NCBI RefSeq assembly: GCF_946476835.1
Contig: NZ_CAMKWA010000006.1
Coordinates: forward strand, 1-64,000
Length of the DNA stretch: 64,000 nt
Direction of reading: 5' to 3'
From: an uncultured Neokomagataea sp.
GTDB taxonomy: Bacteria > Pseudomonadota > Alphaproteobacteria > Acetobacterales > Acetobacteraceae
A model generated the notes under the pieces. It was not told the origin of the DNA. It made no database searches and was given only the letters and a program-made list of their open reading frames with translations. Both the position numbers and the translations under genes were made by a program. Numbering within the stretch: position 1 is the first letter of the stretch; the number at the start of each line of letters is the position of its first letter. Shown in pieces: positions 7,772 to 15,499 of the stretch.

Positions 7772-9220
7772 TTGACCGTTAACCTGAGCGACGGTGGTTC
7801 GTTTAGAGCCGGGTATGGACTGTTTTCAGACCGCAGTAATACGGTAGTTGTACACTGTGGAAATGGCGGTGGTACTCTTGTTATTAATGGTGCCCGCGAT
7901 ATTATTGATTTACATCGTACATCAATTTTGAATTATAATCCGAGTAATTCGATTATTGAGCTGCAACATACATTCAAACCGATTACATCCTATACGATTG
8001 AAAATTTTAAAAACTCTACGGTGCGCGTTACGCTGTATGGCGGTGGTAAGGTTTTAGGGCTTTATGTCGCGCAGCTAGCGAAGGGCGTAACGCTTCCATC
8101 AGGTCATTATGATACGTCGAGAAGTGCTAATAATCCGCTGAAAATATTTTATGCGGATGGGAATACATATATTCGTACCTGCTTCCTTGCGGGAGTTTCT
8201 ATTGAGACGGCAGGCGGATTAAAATCAGTCGAAGATATGTCGATTGGTGATCTAGTGATGACCTATGACCTTGAAGGGCGTGCGGTTAGCCAAGCGGTTC
8301 AGTGGGTAGGGCAGCGTCAGGCGCAGGTGGATGCTGATTTGTCTGATGATGCTGCGGGTTATCCTGTGCGTATCAGGCAAGACGCAATTGCACCGGGTGT
8401 TCCGTTCAAGGATTTATTGGTGACGTCTGAGCATTGTATGTTGCTGGATGGTGCTTTTGTGCCGGTGCGTATGTTGGTTAATGGGCGTACCATTGCGTAT
8501 GATCGCTCGGTCACTTCTTATAAATATTATCATATTGAAACGGAAAAACATGCGATTATCCAGGCCAATGGTGCGCTAACGGAAAGTTATTTGAATACAG
8601 GTAATCGTAATCTTTTTGAGCAATGTGGTCATGTCGTAAGTATTGGTGGTCGTGCCATCAAAACATGGGAAGACGATGCAGCCGCACCGTTGGCGTGTGG
8701 TATGGAGCATGTGGAGCCGTTGTTCCGCGCTTTGGAACAGCGTGCGGATGAGTTAGGTTTCCCAGCGGTGGATGCCATCGCGTTCACGGATGATGCTGAG
8801 TTGATGGTGCGTACGAATACGGGCGAGACATTTGAAGTCTTGCGTCGTGTAGGGCGCAGTGTGTTTTTCCGCCTTCCTTCTGGCGTGTCATCTGTTGAAT
8901 TGCTTTCACGCGTATCGCGCCCGTGTGATTATATCGGTCCGTTCTGTGATGATCGTCGTTCTCTGGGGGGCGCGGTTTCAGCCATCACGTTGCATGGGTT
9001 GGACGGTAAGCGCGATTTGCCTGCGTATCGCACGGATGTGGAGTGCTCTGGTTGGCATGCTTGTGAGCATTCTGACGTGCGTTGGACGTCGGGTGCTGCG
9101 TATATTGATCTGCCAGTTATGATGCAGGATGGCATCTGGGCTTTGGAAGTCGAGATTGCGGCTTCTGGTCCGTATATTGTAGAAAATTTACCTCAAGGTC
9201 AGCGAGTTGTTGGTCTGTAA
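7772..9220 (+). CDS. Hint (Hedgehog/intein) domain protein
   Basis: A 482-residue protein with a Hint_2 domain at about residues 135-290. It begins at Cys in RTCFLAGVSIETAGGLKSVE, continues with MSIGDLVMTYD and the TSEHCMLLDGAFVPVRML block, and ends with YYHIETEKHAII and SYLNTGNRNLF. Such proteins are abundant in acetic acid bacteria and are thought to be secreted or surface proteins that may self-process. The N-terminal 130 residues look beta-rich and are not recognised. The C terminus (about 330-482) is a conserved-looking beta domain of unknown role. The only in-frame start near the 5' end is TTG at 7772 with no good ribosome site; the 5' end may be frame-disrupted (see findings). Confidence 0.8.
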   Translation: MTVNLSDGGSFRAGYGLFSDRSNTVVVHCGNGGGTLVINGARDIIDLHRTSILNYNPSNSIIELQHTFKPITSYTIENFKNSTVRVTLYGGGKVLGLYVAQLAKGVTLPSGHYDTSRSANNPLKIFYADGNTYIRTCFLAGVSIETAGGLKSVEDMSIGDLVMTYDLEGRAVSQAVQWVGQRQAQVDADLSDDAAGYPVRIRQDAIAPGVPFKDLLVTSEHCMLLDGAFVPVRMLVNGRTIAYDRSVTSYKYYHIETEKHAIIQANGALTESYLNTGNRNLFEQCGHVVSIGGRAIKTWEDDAAAPLACGMEHVEPLFRALEQRADELGFPAVDAIAFTDDAELMVRTNTGETFEVLRRVGRSVFFRLPSGVSSVELLSRVSRPCDYIGPFCDDRRSLGGAVSAITLHGLDGKRDLPAYRTDVECSGWHACEHSDVRWTSGAAYIDLPVMMQDGIWALEVEIAASGPYIVENLPQGQRVVGL

Positions 9221-9363
9221 AGTTAAATTTTATGTGCTGGTGGCATCGTTTAGGGGTGCCTTCAGTGACAATTCGTTGTTTTTTCAAGAAGAGTGAAAAA
9301 ACGAGTTTTGTGAATCTCGAAAACTGTGTGTTACGGTCATCGGATGAACAACACGTTGCTTGA

Positions 9364-10617
9364 ATGTCTGTGAACCGCGCTTTTCTTTCCGCCTTTATTG
9401 GGGGAGCAACTGCTGCCGTTGCCACTTTGGCGGGGGTACTTGCGTTTGATCACGCACGACTTGGGAATCATCCCCAAGCTTCTGTGTCCGTCTTGAAAAA
9501 AGAAGCAGCGTCCCCTGCGCCGACGAGCATATCGGTTTCTTCTGTTGGTGAGCAGCCTGTCGCAGGAGAAAGTACGGATGCACAAGGGATACCGATTCAG
9601 CCAGCGGCACCGGATGCAGCGTCAGCGCTTCCGCCTTTGCTGGTTAAATATGGCCCGCTGACATTTGCACCATTGGTGCGGCAGGTTATTCCTGCGGTTG
9701 TGAATATTGCAACGACCCAATCTGCTTCAGATGGGCATGACCATACTCCGCCTCAAATTCGTGGGACGCCGCTTGAAAAGCGGTATCATGATAAAATGAA
9801 GCGTGCCTCTGAAGAAATGGTGGGGGCGGGCTCTGGTTTTATTGTGGACCCGACGGGGATTATTGTGACCAACCGTCACGTCGTTGGCGATAATGGGCGT
9901 GTTGTAGTGTCATTATCGAATGGTCTGGAGTTGCCGGCTCATTTGTTAGGGGCCGACCCGCTGACAGACATTGCGGTGATTAAGGTCGAAAGTCCTGAGC
10001 CTCTGCCGTATGTGACGTGGGGTGATTCTCGGCAGACGGATATTGGGGATTGGATCTTGGTCGCGGGGAACCCTTTCGGGTTTGGGTCCTCTGTCACGGC
10101 GGGTATTGTTTCTGCCGTGGGGCGAGATCTTGGCATTGGGTCTTTGGATGATTTCATTCAACTTGATGCGCCGATTAACCCGGGGAACTCTGGTGGGCCA
10201 GCGTTTAATATGCGCGGGCAGGTCGTAGCGATTAATGCCGCGATTGTGACGCCAGCAGGTGGATCTGTTGGGATTGGTTTTGGGATTCCATCTGAAATTG
10301 TTGCGCCAATCGTTGCTGAGATTGAGCGGACTGGTCATGCAGAGCATGGGTGGTTAGGCATTACGCTGAATGATAGTACGACGAATGTCGGTATTGCGAG
10401 TGTGGATGCAGGGGGGCCTGCGCAGAAAAGTGGGCTTCAGGGCGGCGATATTGTACGGCAGGTTGACGGCACTGCTGTGAGCAGTGCGCGGATGTTACTC
10501 CGCAGTATTGCGGCCGCGCGGCCAGGCACAGATCTGACTTTTGTGGTGCGGCGTGGGCATGGTGATTTGAACCTGGTTGTGCATATTGGTGCTCGGCCGA
10601 CGGAAGCGGATGATTGA
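9364..10617 (+). CDS. Membrane-anchored HtrA/DegS-like serine protease
   Basis: A 417-residue periplasmic trypsin-like protease. A hydrophobic segment at residues 8-27 probably anchors it in the inner membrane, followed by an Ala/Pro/Ser-rich linker to about residue 100. The catalytic triad is His172 (TNRHVV), Asp202 (LTDIAV) and Ser276 (GNSGGP). One PDZ domain follows at about 325-412. A single PDZ plus a membrane anchor resembles DegS more than DegP. It heads a same-strand cluster with a two-component system 60 bases downstream, suggesting a role in envelope-stress sensing or response. That role is inferred from context. Confidence 0.9.
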   Translation: MSVNRAFLSAFIGGATAAVATLAGVLAFDHARLGNHPQASVSVLKKEAASPAPTSISVSSVGEQPVAGESTDAQGIPIQPAAPDAASALPPLLVKYGPLTFAPLVRQVIPAVVNIATTQSASDGHDHTPPQIRGTPLEKRYHDKMKRASEEMVGAGSGFIVDPTGIIVTNRHVVGDNGRVVVSLSNGLELPAHLLGADPLTDIAVIKVESPEPLPYVTWGDSRQTDIGDWILVAGNPFGFGSSVTAGIVSAVGRDLGIGSLDDFIQLDAPINPGNSGGPAFNMRGQVVAINAAIVTPAGGSVGIGFGIPSEIVAPIVAEIERTGHAEHGWLGITLNDSTTNVGIASVDAGGPAQKSGLQGGDIVRQVDGTAVSSARMLLRSIAAARPGTDLTFVVRRGHGDLNLVVHIGARPTEADD

Positions 10618-10677
10618 TCTGCTTCGGTGAAGCTCTATGGTGGTATTTTCCAACGGTTTGGGAAGTGAGAGACAGCT

Positions 10678-11358
10678 ATGCGTATCCTTCTGGTCGAGGA
10701 CGATGTTACGGTCCGCGCCTTTGTGTTGAAAGGGCTGCGTGAAGCCGGGCACGTTGTTGATGAGGCGGATAACGGTAAGGATGGTTTGTTCCTTGCTGTT
10801 AGCGAGAGCTACGATGTGTTGATTTTAGACCGTATGTTACCCGGTGGCATCGATGGTGTTCGTATTTTAGAAACATTGCGTGCACAGAGTAACGCGACGC
10901 CTGTTCTGCTTCTCTCGGCTTTGGCCGATGTGGATGATCGTGTTGCGGGGTTGAAGGCGGGTGGCGATGATTATGTCACGAAGCCTTTTGCATTTTCTGA
11001 GTTAATGGCGCGTGTTGAGGCTCTGGGGCGGCGTGGTCGTTCTGAGGTTGTACCGCAGACGCGTTTGACTGTTGCGGATTTGGAAATGGATTTGCTGGCA
11101 CGCACGGTCAAGCGTGGGGGGGAGAAGATCGACCTTCAGCCGCGTGAATTTCGTTTGTTGGAATTTTTAGTGCGGCACGCTGGTCAGGTTGTGACACGGA
11201 CTATGTTGTTGGAGCGGGTGTGGGATTATCATTTTGATCCGCAGACCAATGTTATCGATGTGCATGTTTCACGGTTGCGGCAGAAAGTGGATAAGCCGTT
11301 TTCTCATGCTTTGATTCATACAATCCGTAATGCAGGTTATATTCTGCGTGCCGATTGA
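10678..11358 (+). CDS. OmpR/PhoB-family response regulator
   Basis: A 226-residue transcription factor. The receiver domain (1-118) has acidic residues in LLVEDD, phospho-acceptor Asp51 in LILDRMLPGG, and Lys102 in YVTKPF. The winged-helix DNA-binding domain (about 130-224) shows LQPREFRLLEFLVRHAG and the recognition helix NVIDVHVSRLRQKV. The GAGAG upstream of the ATG is a plausible ribosome site. Its partner kinase starts 15 bases after its stop. Targets are unknown; the flanking htrA-like and SIMPL genes are natural candidates. Confidence 0.95.
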   Translation: MRILLVEDDVTVRAFVLKGLREAGHVVDEADNGKDGLFLAVSESYDVLILDRMLPGGIDGVRILETLRAQSNATPVLLLSALADVDDRVAGLKAGGDDYVTKPFAFSELMARVEALGRRGRSEVVPQTRLTVADLEMDLLARTVKRGGEKIDLQPREFRLLEFLVRHAGQVVTRTMLLERVWDYHFDPQTNVIDVHVSRLRQKVDKPFSHALIHTIRNAGYILRAD

Positions 11359-11373
11359 TGATTGAAATAGTAT

Positions 11374-12795
11374 GTGCGTGATCAGCTTATGTTGAAGCAT
11401 TTGAAGCCCCGCTGGCCTGTGCGGTCTGCGGGGTTAAATTTTGCCTTGGCCTATGGGTCAGTTTTTGTTTTGTCTGCGGGTTTCTTTTTATCGTTTATTT
11501 GGTGGAACACGACAGGGCAAATTGAACGCCGGGTAGAAGCGGCAGTGCAAGTCGATGCACATGATTTAGAGCAACGTGTGCAGCGTGGCGGGATGGCTAG
11601 TCTTGTGACGGCGATTCAGGATCGTCTGGATCGTAATGTCGAAGATGATGCGCTGTATTTATTGGTAGGGCCGACCGGACGGCGTTATGCGGGTAATTTG
11701 CCGGGCTGGCCTGCGACAGTTTCAGGTACAGAGCATTTTTACGAGTTGTCGATACAGCGCGATAGTTTTCGCACGCGGGCGAAAATGCATGCGTATATCC
11801 TGCCGGGTGGCGGGGGGTTGATTGTCGGTCGTGATATTCGCGGGCGCGAGTTAGTGCGGCATGTATTAATGGACACGCTGATTTGGGCGTGGATTATGGT
11901 GTCGTTATTGGCGGCGGGTGGTGCCTTGGTGATGCGGGGGATTTTCCGGCAGGTTGTCGGGTCTATCGCTCGGACGACGGCGGCGGTGGCGCGTGGTGAT
12001 TTGAGCCGTCGTATGCCACTCACGGGCAACGAAACGGATTCGATTAGTCAAACTGTCAATGAAATGCTGGAGCGCATTGATCGCTTGATGGATGGGGTGC
12101 GCCAAGTCTCCAACGCGATTGCTCATGATTTGCGCACGCCTATTACGCGGGCACGGGCGCGCTTGGAGGAAGCGAGTTTGACGGCAACGTCAGAGGAGGC
12201 GTTGCGGTCTGCGGTGGATCGGGCGGTGGTCGATTTAGATCACGTGACGTCCATTTTTGAAGCATTGTTGCGTATCGCGCAATTAGAAGCAGGGACGCGC
12301 CGGGCTGCGTTTACGGATTTGGATGTGCCGCCTTTGTTGGAGGGGTTGGCAGAGCTGTATGAAGCCAGCGCTGAGGAGGCCTCGTTATGCCTTAAACTGC
12401 GCCTTGATGCTGTGCGGCCTGTCTATGGGGACCGGCATTTATTGCAGCAGGCTTTTGCGAACTTATTGGATAATGCCATTAAATTTGCACCATCAGGGAC
12501 GGATGTTGTGGTGCATGCGGGGATGGTAGGCGATGATGTGTTTATTGCGGTTATGGATGCTGGCCCAGGAATGAGTCCGGATGATATGGCGCGTGCATCG
12601 GAGCGGTTTTTTCGGGCGGAGGCGGCTCGTAATACACCGGGGTCAGGCTTGGGGCTGTCGCTCGTACAAGCAGTGGTGGCTTTGCATAATGGACGTATGG
12701 TTTTGCAAGATCGGAAACCGGGTCTGGGTGTGACGTTATATATTCCATCTTTAGGAGTAGGATCTGATCCGATGCGGGACGGGCAGGCTGTATGA
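11374..12795 (+). CDS. Sensor histidine kinase
   Basis: A 473-residue inner-membrane kinase partnered with the preceding regulator. Membrane helices lie at about 22-44 and 168-188 and enclose a periplasmic sensor of about 120 residues. A HAMP domain follows (190-240). The H-box is AIAHDLRTPITR with His251; the N-box is NLLDNAIKFAP (Asn367); the G-boxes are DAGPGM and GSGLGLSLV. It begins at GTG 11374, with an in-frame ATG at 11389 as an alternative. The periplasmic sensor matches no ligand-binding fold I can name. Confidence 0.93.
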   Translation: MRDQLMLKHLKPRWPVRSAGLNFALAYGSVFVLSAGFFLSFIWWNTTGQIERRVEAAVQVDAHDLEQRVQRGGMASLVTAIQDRLDRNVEDDALYLLVGPTGRRYAGNLPGWPATVSGTEHFYELSIQRDSFRTRAKMHAYILPGGGGLIVGRDIRGRELVRHVLMDTLIWAWIMVSLLAAGGALVMRGIFRQVVGSIARTTAAVARGDLSRRMPLTGNETDSISQTVNEMLERIDRLMDGVRQVSNAIAHDLRTPITRARARLEEASLTATSEEALRSAVDRAVVDLDHVTSIFEALLRIAQLEAGTRRAAFTDLDVPPLLEGLAELYEASAEEASLCLKLRLDAVRPVYGDRHLLQQAFANLLDNAIKFAPSGTDVVVHAGMVGDDVFIAVMDAGPGMSPDDMARASERFFRAEAARNTPGSGLGLSLVQAVVALHNGRMVLQDRKPGLGVTLYIPSLGVGSDPMRDGQAV

Positions 12796-12925
12796 CGGAA
12801 GTTTCATGCTCTGCTCATCTTACGGTGAGACGGAATGATATAGGGTTCTGTCCAACCGTGCAGTATTGTGAGTGCTGTTTGGTGCTGGTGTCATGGGGCG
12901 TGCCCACGGCTGAAATGGATACGCC

Positions 12926-13324
12926 ATGAAGCTTGCTCTAATTTTGGGTTGTTGCGTGATCAGTGTGATGGGTAGCCCGTCTCTCATTGCGCAAGATGCA
13001 CAATCGGCCGGTCTCGTACAGGTTGAGACGACGGTGCATAATGATGATGGGCGTGTGATGGGCCGTTTTATGCAGGCTAGTCCGCATCATGGTGATGGTG
13101 TGATTTCGGTTACGACGGATAGCCCAGAATATTGCGCGCAACTGGTTTCAAATGTGGATGCGATTATTGCGGAACCTCATGGCGTTTTGGTTGGGGCGAT
13201 GGAAGACGCGCGGCGTTTGCGGGCTCATGGCGTGAAATTGTGCCAAAATGGCCATCTTCGTGCCGGAATTGAGCGGTTACGTCGTGCACTTGTGCTTTTG
13301 GAACATAGTCAGGATCACTCATGA
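12926..13324 (+). CDS. Small secreted protein of unknown function
   Basis: A 132-residue protein with a signal peptide (hydrophobic core LALILGCCVISVM, likely cleavage after SLIAQ near residue 23). The mature part has a short beta-like region with a HHGDG motif, two Cys residues (in EYCAQL and KLCQNG) that could form a disulfide, and a C-terminal helix (HLRAGIERLRRALVLLEH). I do not recognise the family. Its stop overlaps the start of the SIMPL gene by four bases, so both are probably made together in the periplasm. The 130-base gap after the kinase gene may hold a separate promoter. Confidence 0.7.
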   Translation: MKLALILGCCVISVMGSPSLIAQDAQSAGLVQVETTVHNDDGRVMGRFMQASPHHGDGVISVTTDSPEYCAQLVSNVDAIIAEPHGVLVGAMEDARRLRAHGVKLCQNGHLRAGIERLRRALVLLEHSQDHS

Positions 13325-14025
13325 CATATTCGCGTTTTGCTCTTGGTGCCGTTTGTGCTGCTGGCCTGTTCGGTGGTGTGGTGGGGCATGCTAAGGCTGC
13401 TGTGCAGGATCACGATATGACGACGTTGAATTTCTCCGTTACGAATGATGTGCGTGCTCCCGCTACGCGGCTAACGGCGCATTTGTATGCACGTGCAGAG
13501 AATGTCTCCCCGATGGGTGCACAAAAGGCTTTAAATGCATCAATCGCGACAGCCATGAAGGTGGTGTCGGGGCAAGCTGGTGTGGATGCCAAGGCTGGCA
13601 GTTACACGATTGATGACGAGACGCCTGAACATGGTCATACACGGTGGATTGCGCGCCAGGATGTCACACTGAGCGGTGAAGATGCTGGGCGTATTTTAGA
13701 ATTGGCTGGTGCATTGCAGGCGCAGGGCTTGATGCTGGATGGTACCGATTGGTCACTCGATCCGGCTTCCCGTGAAGCATTGTTGAAAAAAGCGCGTTTG
13801 GAAGCGTTGGAGAAGGTTCGGCCACAGGCGGAGGAGAATGCAAAAGCGCTGGGCTTGAAGCTGATCCGACTGAATGATGTGCGGATTAATGCGGGGTATG
13901 AAGGTGTACGCCCGATGATGGCAACGTTAAGTCTGCGCAGCGCGCCGATGGCTCCGCCGCAGGCTAGCCGCGAGGAGCAAGTGGTGTCTGCGACTGTTGA
14001 GGTTCAGGCGGAGCTTGGGCAGTAA
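13321..14025 (+). CDS. SIMPL (DUF541) domain periplasmic protein
   Basis: A 234-residue protein with a signal peptide (about 1-27, AGLFGGVVGHAKA) followed by a SIMPL/DUF541 domain. The features match: an N-terminal strand with LTAHLYARAENVSP, a helix of ALNASIATAMKVV, the central KKARLEALEKVRPQAEENAKAL helix in two parts, and a last strand VVSATVEVQAELG. Relatives include oxidative-stress and outer-membrane-associated proteins (YggE type). It overlaps the preceding small secreted protein by four bases and ends the 9.4-14.0 kb cluster. A strong terminator follows. Confidence 0.85.
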   Translation: MTYSRFALGAVCAAGLFGGVVGHAKAAVQDHDMTTLNFSVTNDVRAPATRLTAHLYARAENVSPMGAQKALNASIATAMKVVSGQAGVDAKAGSYTIDDETPEHGHTRWIARQDVTLSGEDAGRILELAGALQAQGLMLDGTDWSLDPASREALLKKARLEALEKVRPQAEENAKALGLKLIRLNDVRINAGYEGVRPMMATLSLRSAPMAPPQASREEQVVSATVEVQAELGQ

Positions 14026-14049
14026 GATTATAGAGGTACGTTTTGGTGG

Positions 14050-14078
14050 CGGGTGTCCTTATGGGCACCCGTTTTTTT
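14050..14078 (+). terminator. Intrinsic terminator after the SIMPL gene
   Basis: CGGGTGTCC and GGGCACCCG form a 9-bp stem (one G-T pair) around TTAT and run straight into T7. It closes the envelope-stress cluster. Confidence 0.9.
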
Positions 14079-14093
14079 GTGCAAATGTAGCAA

Positions 14094-15452
14094 TCAACAT
14101 TCTGGAACGTTGACGGCGAGGCCGCCGAGGGATGTTTCCTTGTAGCGGTGGTTCATGTCTCGGCCAGTTTCCGCCATGGTGCGGATGACATGATCGAGAG
14201 AGACGTGGTGTGCGCCGTCCCCATGCATGGCGAGGGACGCTGCATTAATGGCTTTGATGGCGCCGAAAGCATTGCGTTCAATGCACGGGATTTGCACTAA
14301 GCCTGCGATGGGGTCACAGGTCATGCCGAGGTGATGCTCCATACCGATTTCGGCAGCATTTTCGATCTGTTGTGGGTTTGCGCCTAGTGCGGCGGCAAGG
14401 CCTGCGGCGGCCATGGAGGAGGCGACGCCAACTTCACCTTGGCAGCCAACTTCTGCGCCGGAGATGGAGGCATTGAGCTTGAAAAGGCCGCCAATGGCCG
14501 CAGCGGTGAGGAGAAAGCTGCGCAGGCCGTCTTGTGATGCTTGGGGGCAATGGTCTCGGTAATAACGTAAAACGGCTGGAATAACGCCTGCGGCACCGTT
14601 CGTCGGTGCCGTTACGACGCGGCTGCCCGCGGCATTTTCTTCATTTACGGCAATGGCGTAGAGGCTTACCCAATCCATGATTTCATGGGCAGGCTTTTGG
14701 TTTTGGAATGTGGTCGCTTGCAGTCGTTCATGTAGGGCGGCGGCGCGGCGTTTGACTTTGAGGCGGCCCGGTAGGGTGCCGGTTTGGGTCAGGCCGCGAT
14801 TGATGCAGGCCATCATGACGTCAATGATGCGGTCAAGGTAAGCTGTAATTTCGGCCTTAGGGCGCAGCACTTCTTCATTGGTCATGACGACGTCTGCGAT
14901 GGAGAGATTGCTCTCTTGTGTGCGGTTGAGGAGTTCGACGCCGCTGGTGAAGTCGAGTGGCATGTCCGGCAAGGTGTATGTCGCGCCTTCAGTATGGTCT
15001 TCCGGCACAATAAAGCCACCGCCGACGGAGCAAAAGCGGGCCTTTAGGAGCGTCTCTCCCGTGATGGAGAGGGCGCTAAATTGTAGGGTATTGGGGTGAA
15101 CGGGGGGCGTGGTGACGGTATCGAGGATGATATCGTGTTCTGGGTCAAAGGCGATGTGTTGCGCGTTAATGGTGAGGTATTTTTGCTCCTGTAGGGTGTT
15201 GAGAATTGCGGGGGCATCATCAGGATTGATGGTTTCTGGGCTTTCTCCCCAGAGGCCGAGCATAATGGCGGTGTCTGTTGCGTGGCCTTTAGCCGTCCAT
15301 GCAAGGGAACCGTAGAGGGTGACTTGAATACGGTGGATGGGCTGTTCGGTGGGGAGATGGGCGATAAAACGCCGTGCTGCTCGCATCGGGCCGACGGTGT
15401 GGGATGATGACGGGCCAATCCCGATTTTAAAAAGGTCGAACAGGCTGATCAT
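14094..15452 (-). CDS. sdaA: L-serine ammonia-lyase (serine deaminase), iron-sulfur type
   Basis: A 452-residue single-chain enzyme that converts L-serine to pyruvate and ammonia using a [4Fe-4S] cluster. The N terminus has [20 protein letters not shown], the typical beta-domain start. The three cluster cysteines lie in [15 protein letters not shown] and IPCIERNA, and [10 protein letters not shown] is present. The length is normal. It lies 47 bases downstream of the putA-like gene on the same strand, so the two probably form an amino-acid catabolism operon. Confidence 0.96.
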   Translation of the reverse strand: MISLFDLFKIGIGPSSSHTVGPMRAARRFIAHLPTEQPIHRIQVTLYGSLAWTAKGHATDTAIMLGLWGESPETINPDDAPAILNTLQEQKYLTINAQHIAFDPEHDIILDTVTTPPVHPNTLQFSALSITGETLLKARFCSVGGGFIVPEDHTEGATYTLPDMPLDFTSGVELLNRTQESNLSIADVVMTNEEVLRPKAEITAYLDRIIDVMMACINRGLTQTGTLPGRLKVKRRAAALHERLQATTFQNQKPAHEIMDWVSLYAIAVNEENAAGSRVVTAPTNGAAGVIPAVLRYYRDHCPQASQDGLRSFLLTAAAIGGLFKLNASISGAEVGCQGEVGVASSMAAAGLAAALGANPQQIENAAEIGMEHHLGMTCDPIAGLVQIPCIERNAFGAIKAINAASLAMHGDGAHHVSLDHVIRTMAETGRDMNHRYKETSLGGLAVNVPEC

Positions 15453-15499
15453 GGTGGTATGCGCAGGCTCCGGTGGGGGCTTAGGGAGAGAGGTCAGGT

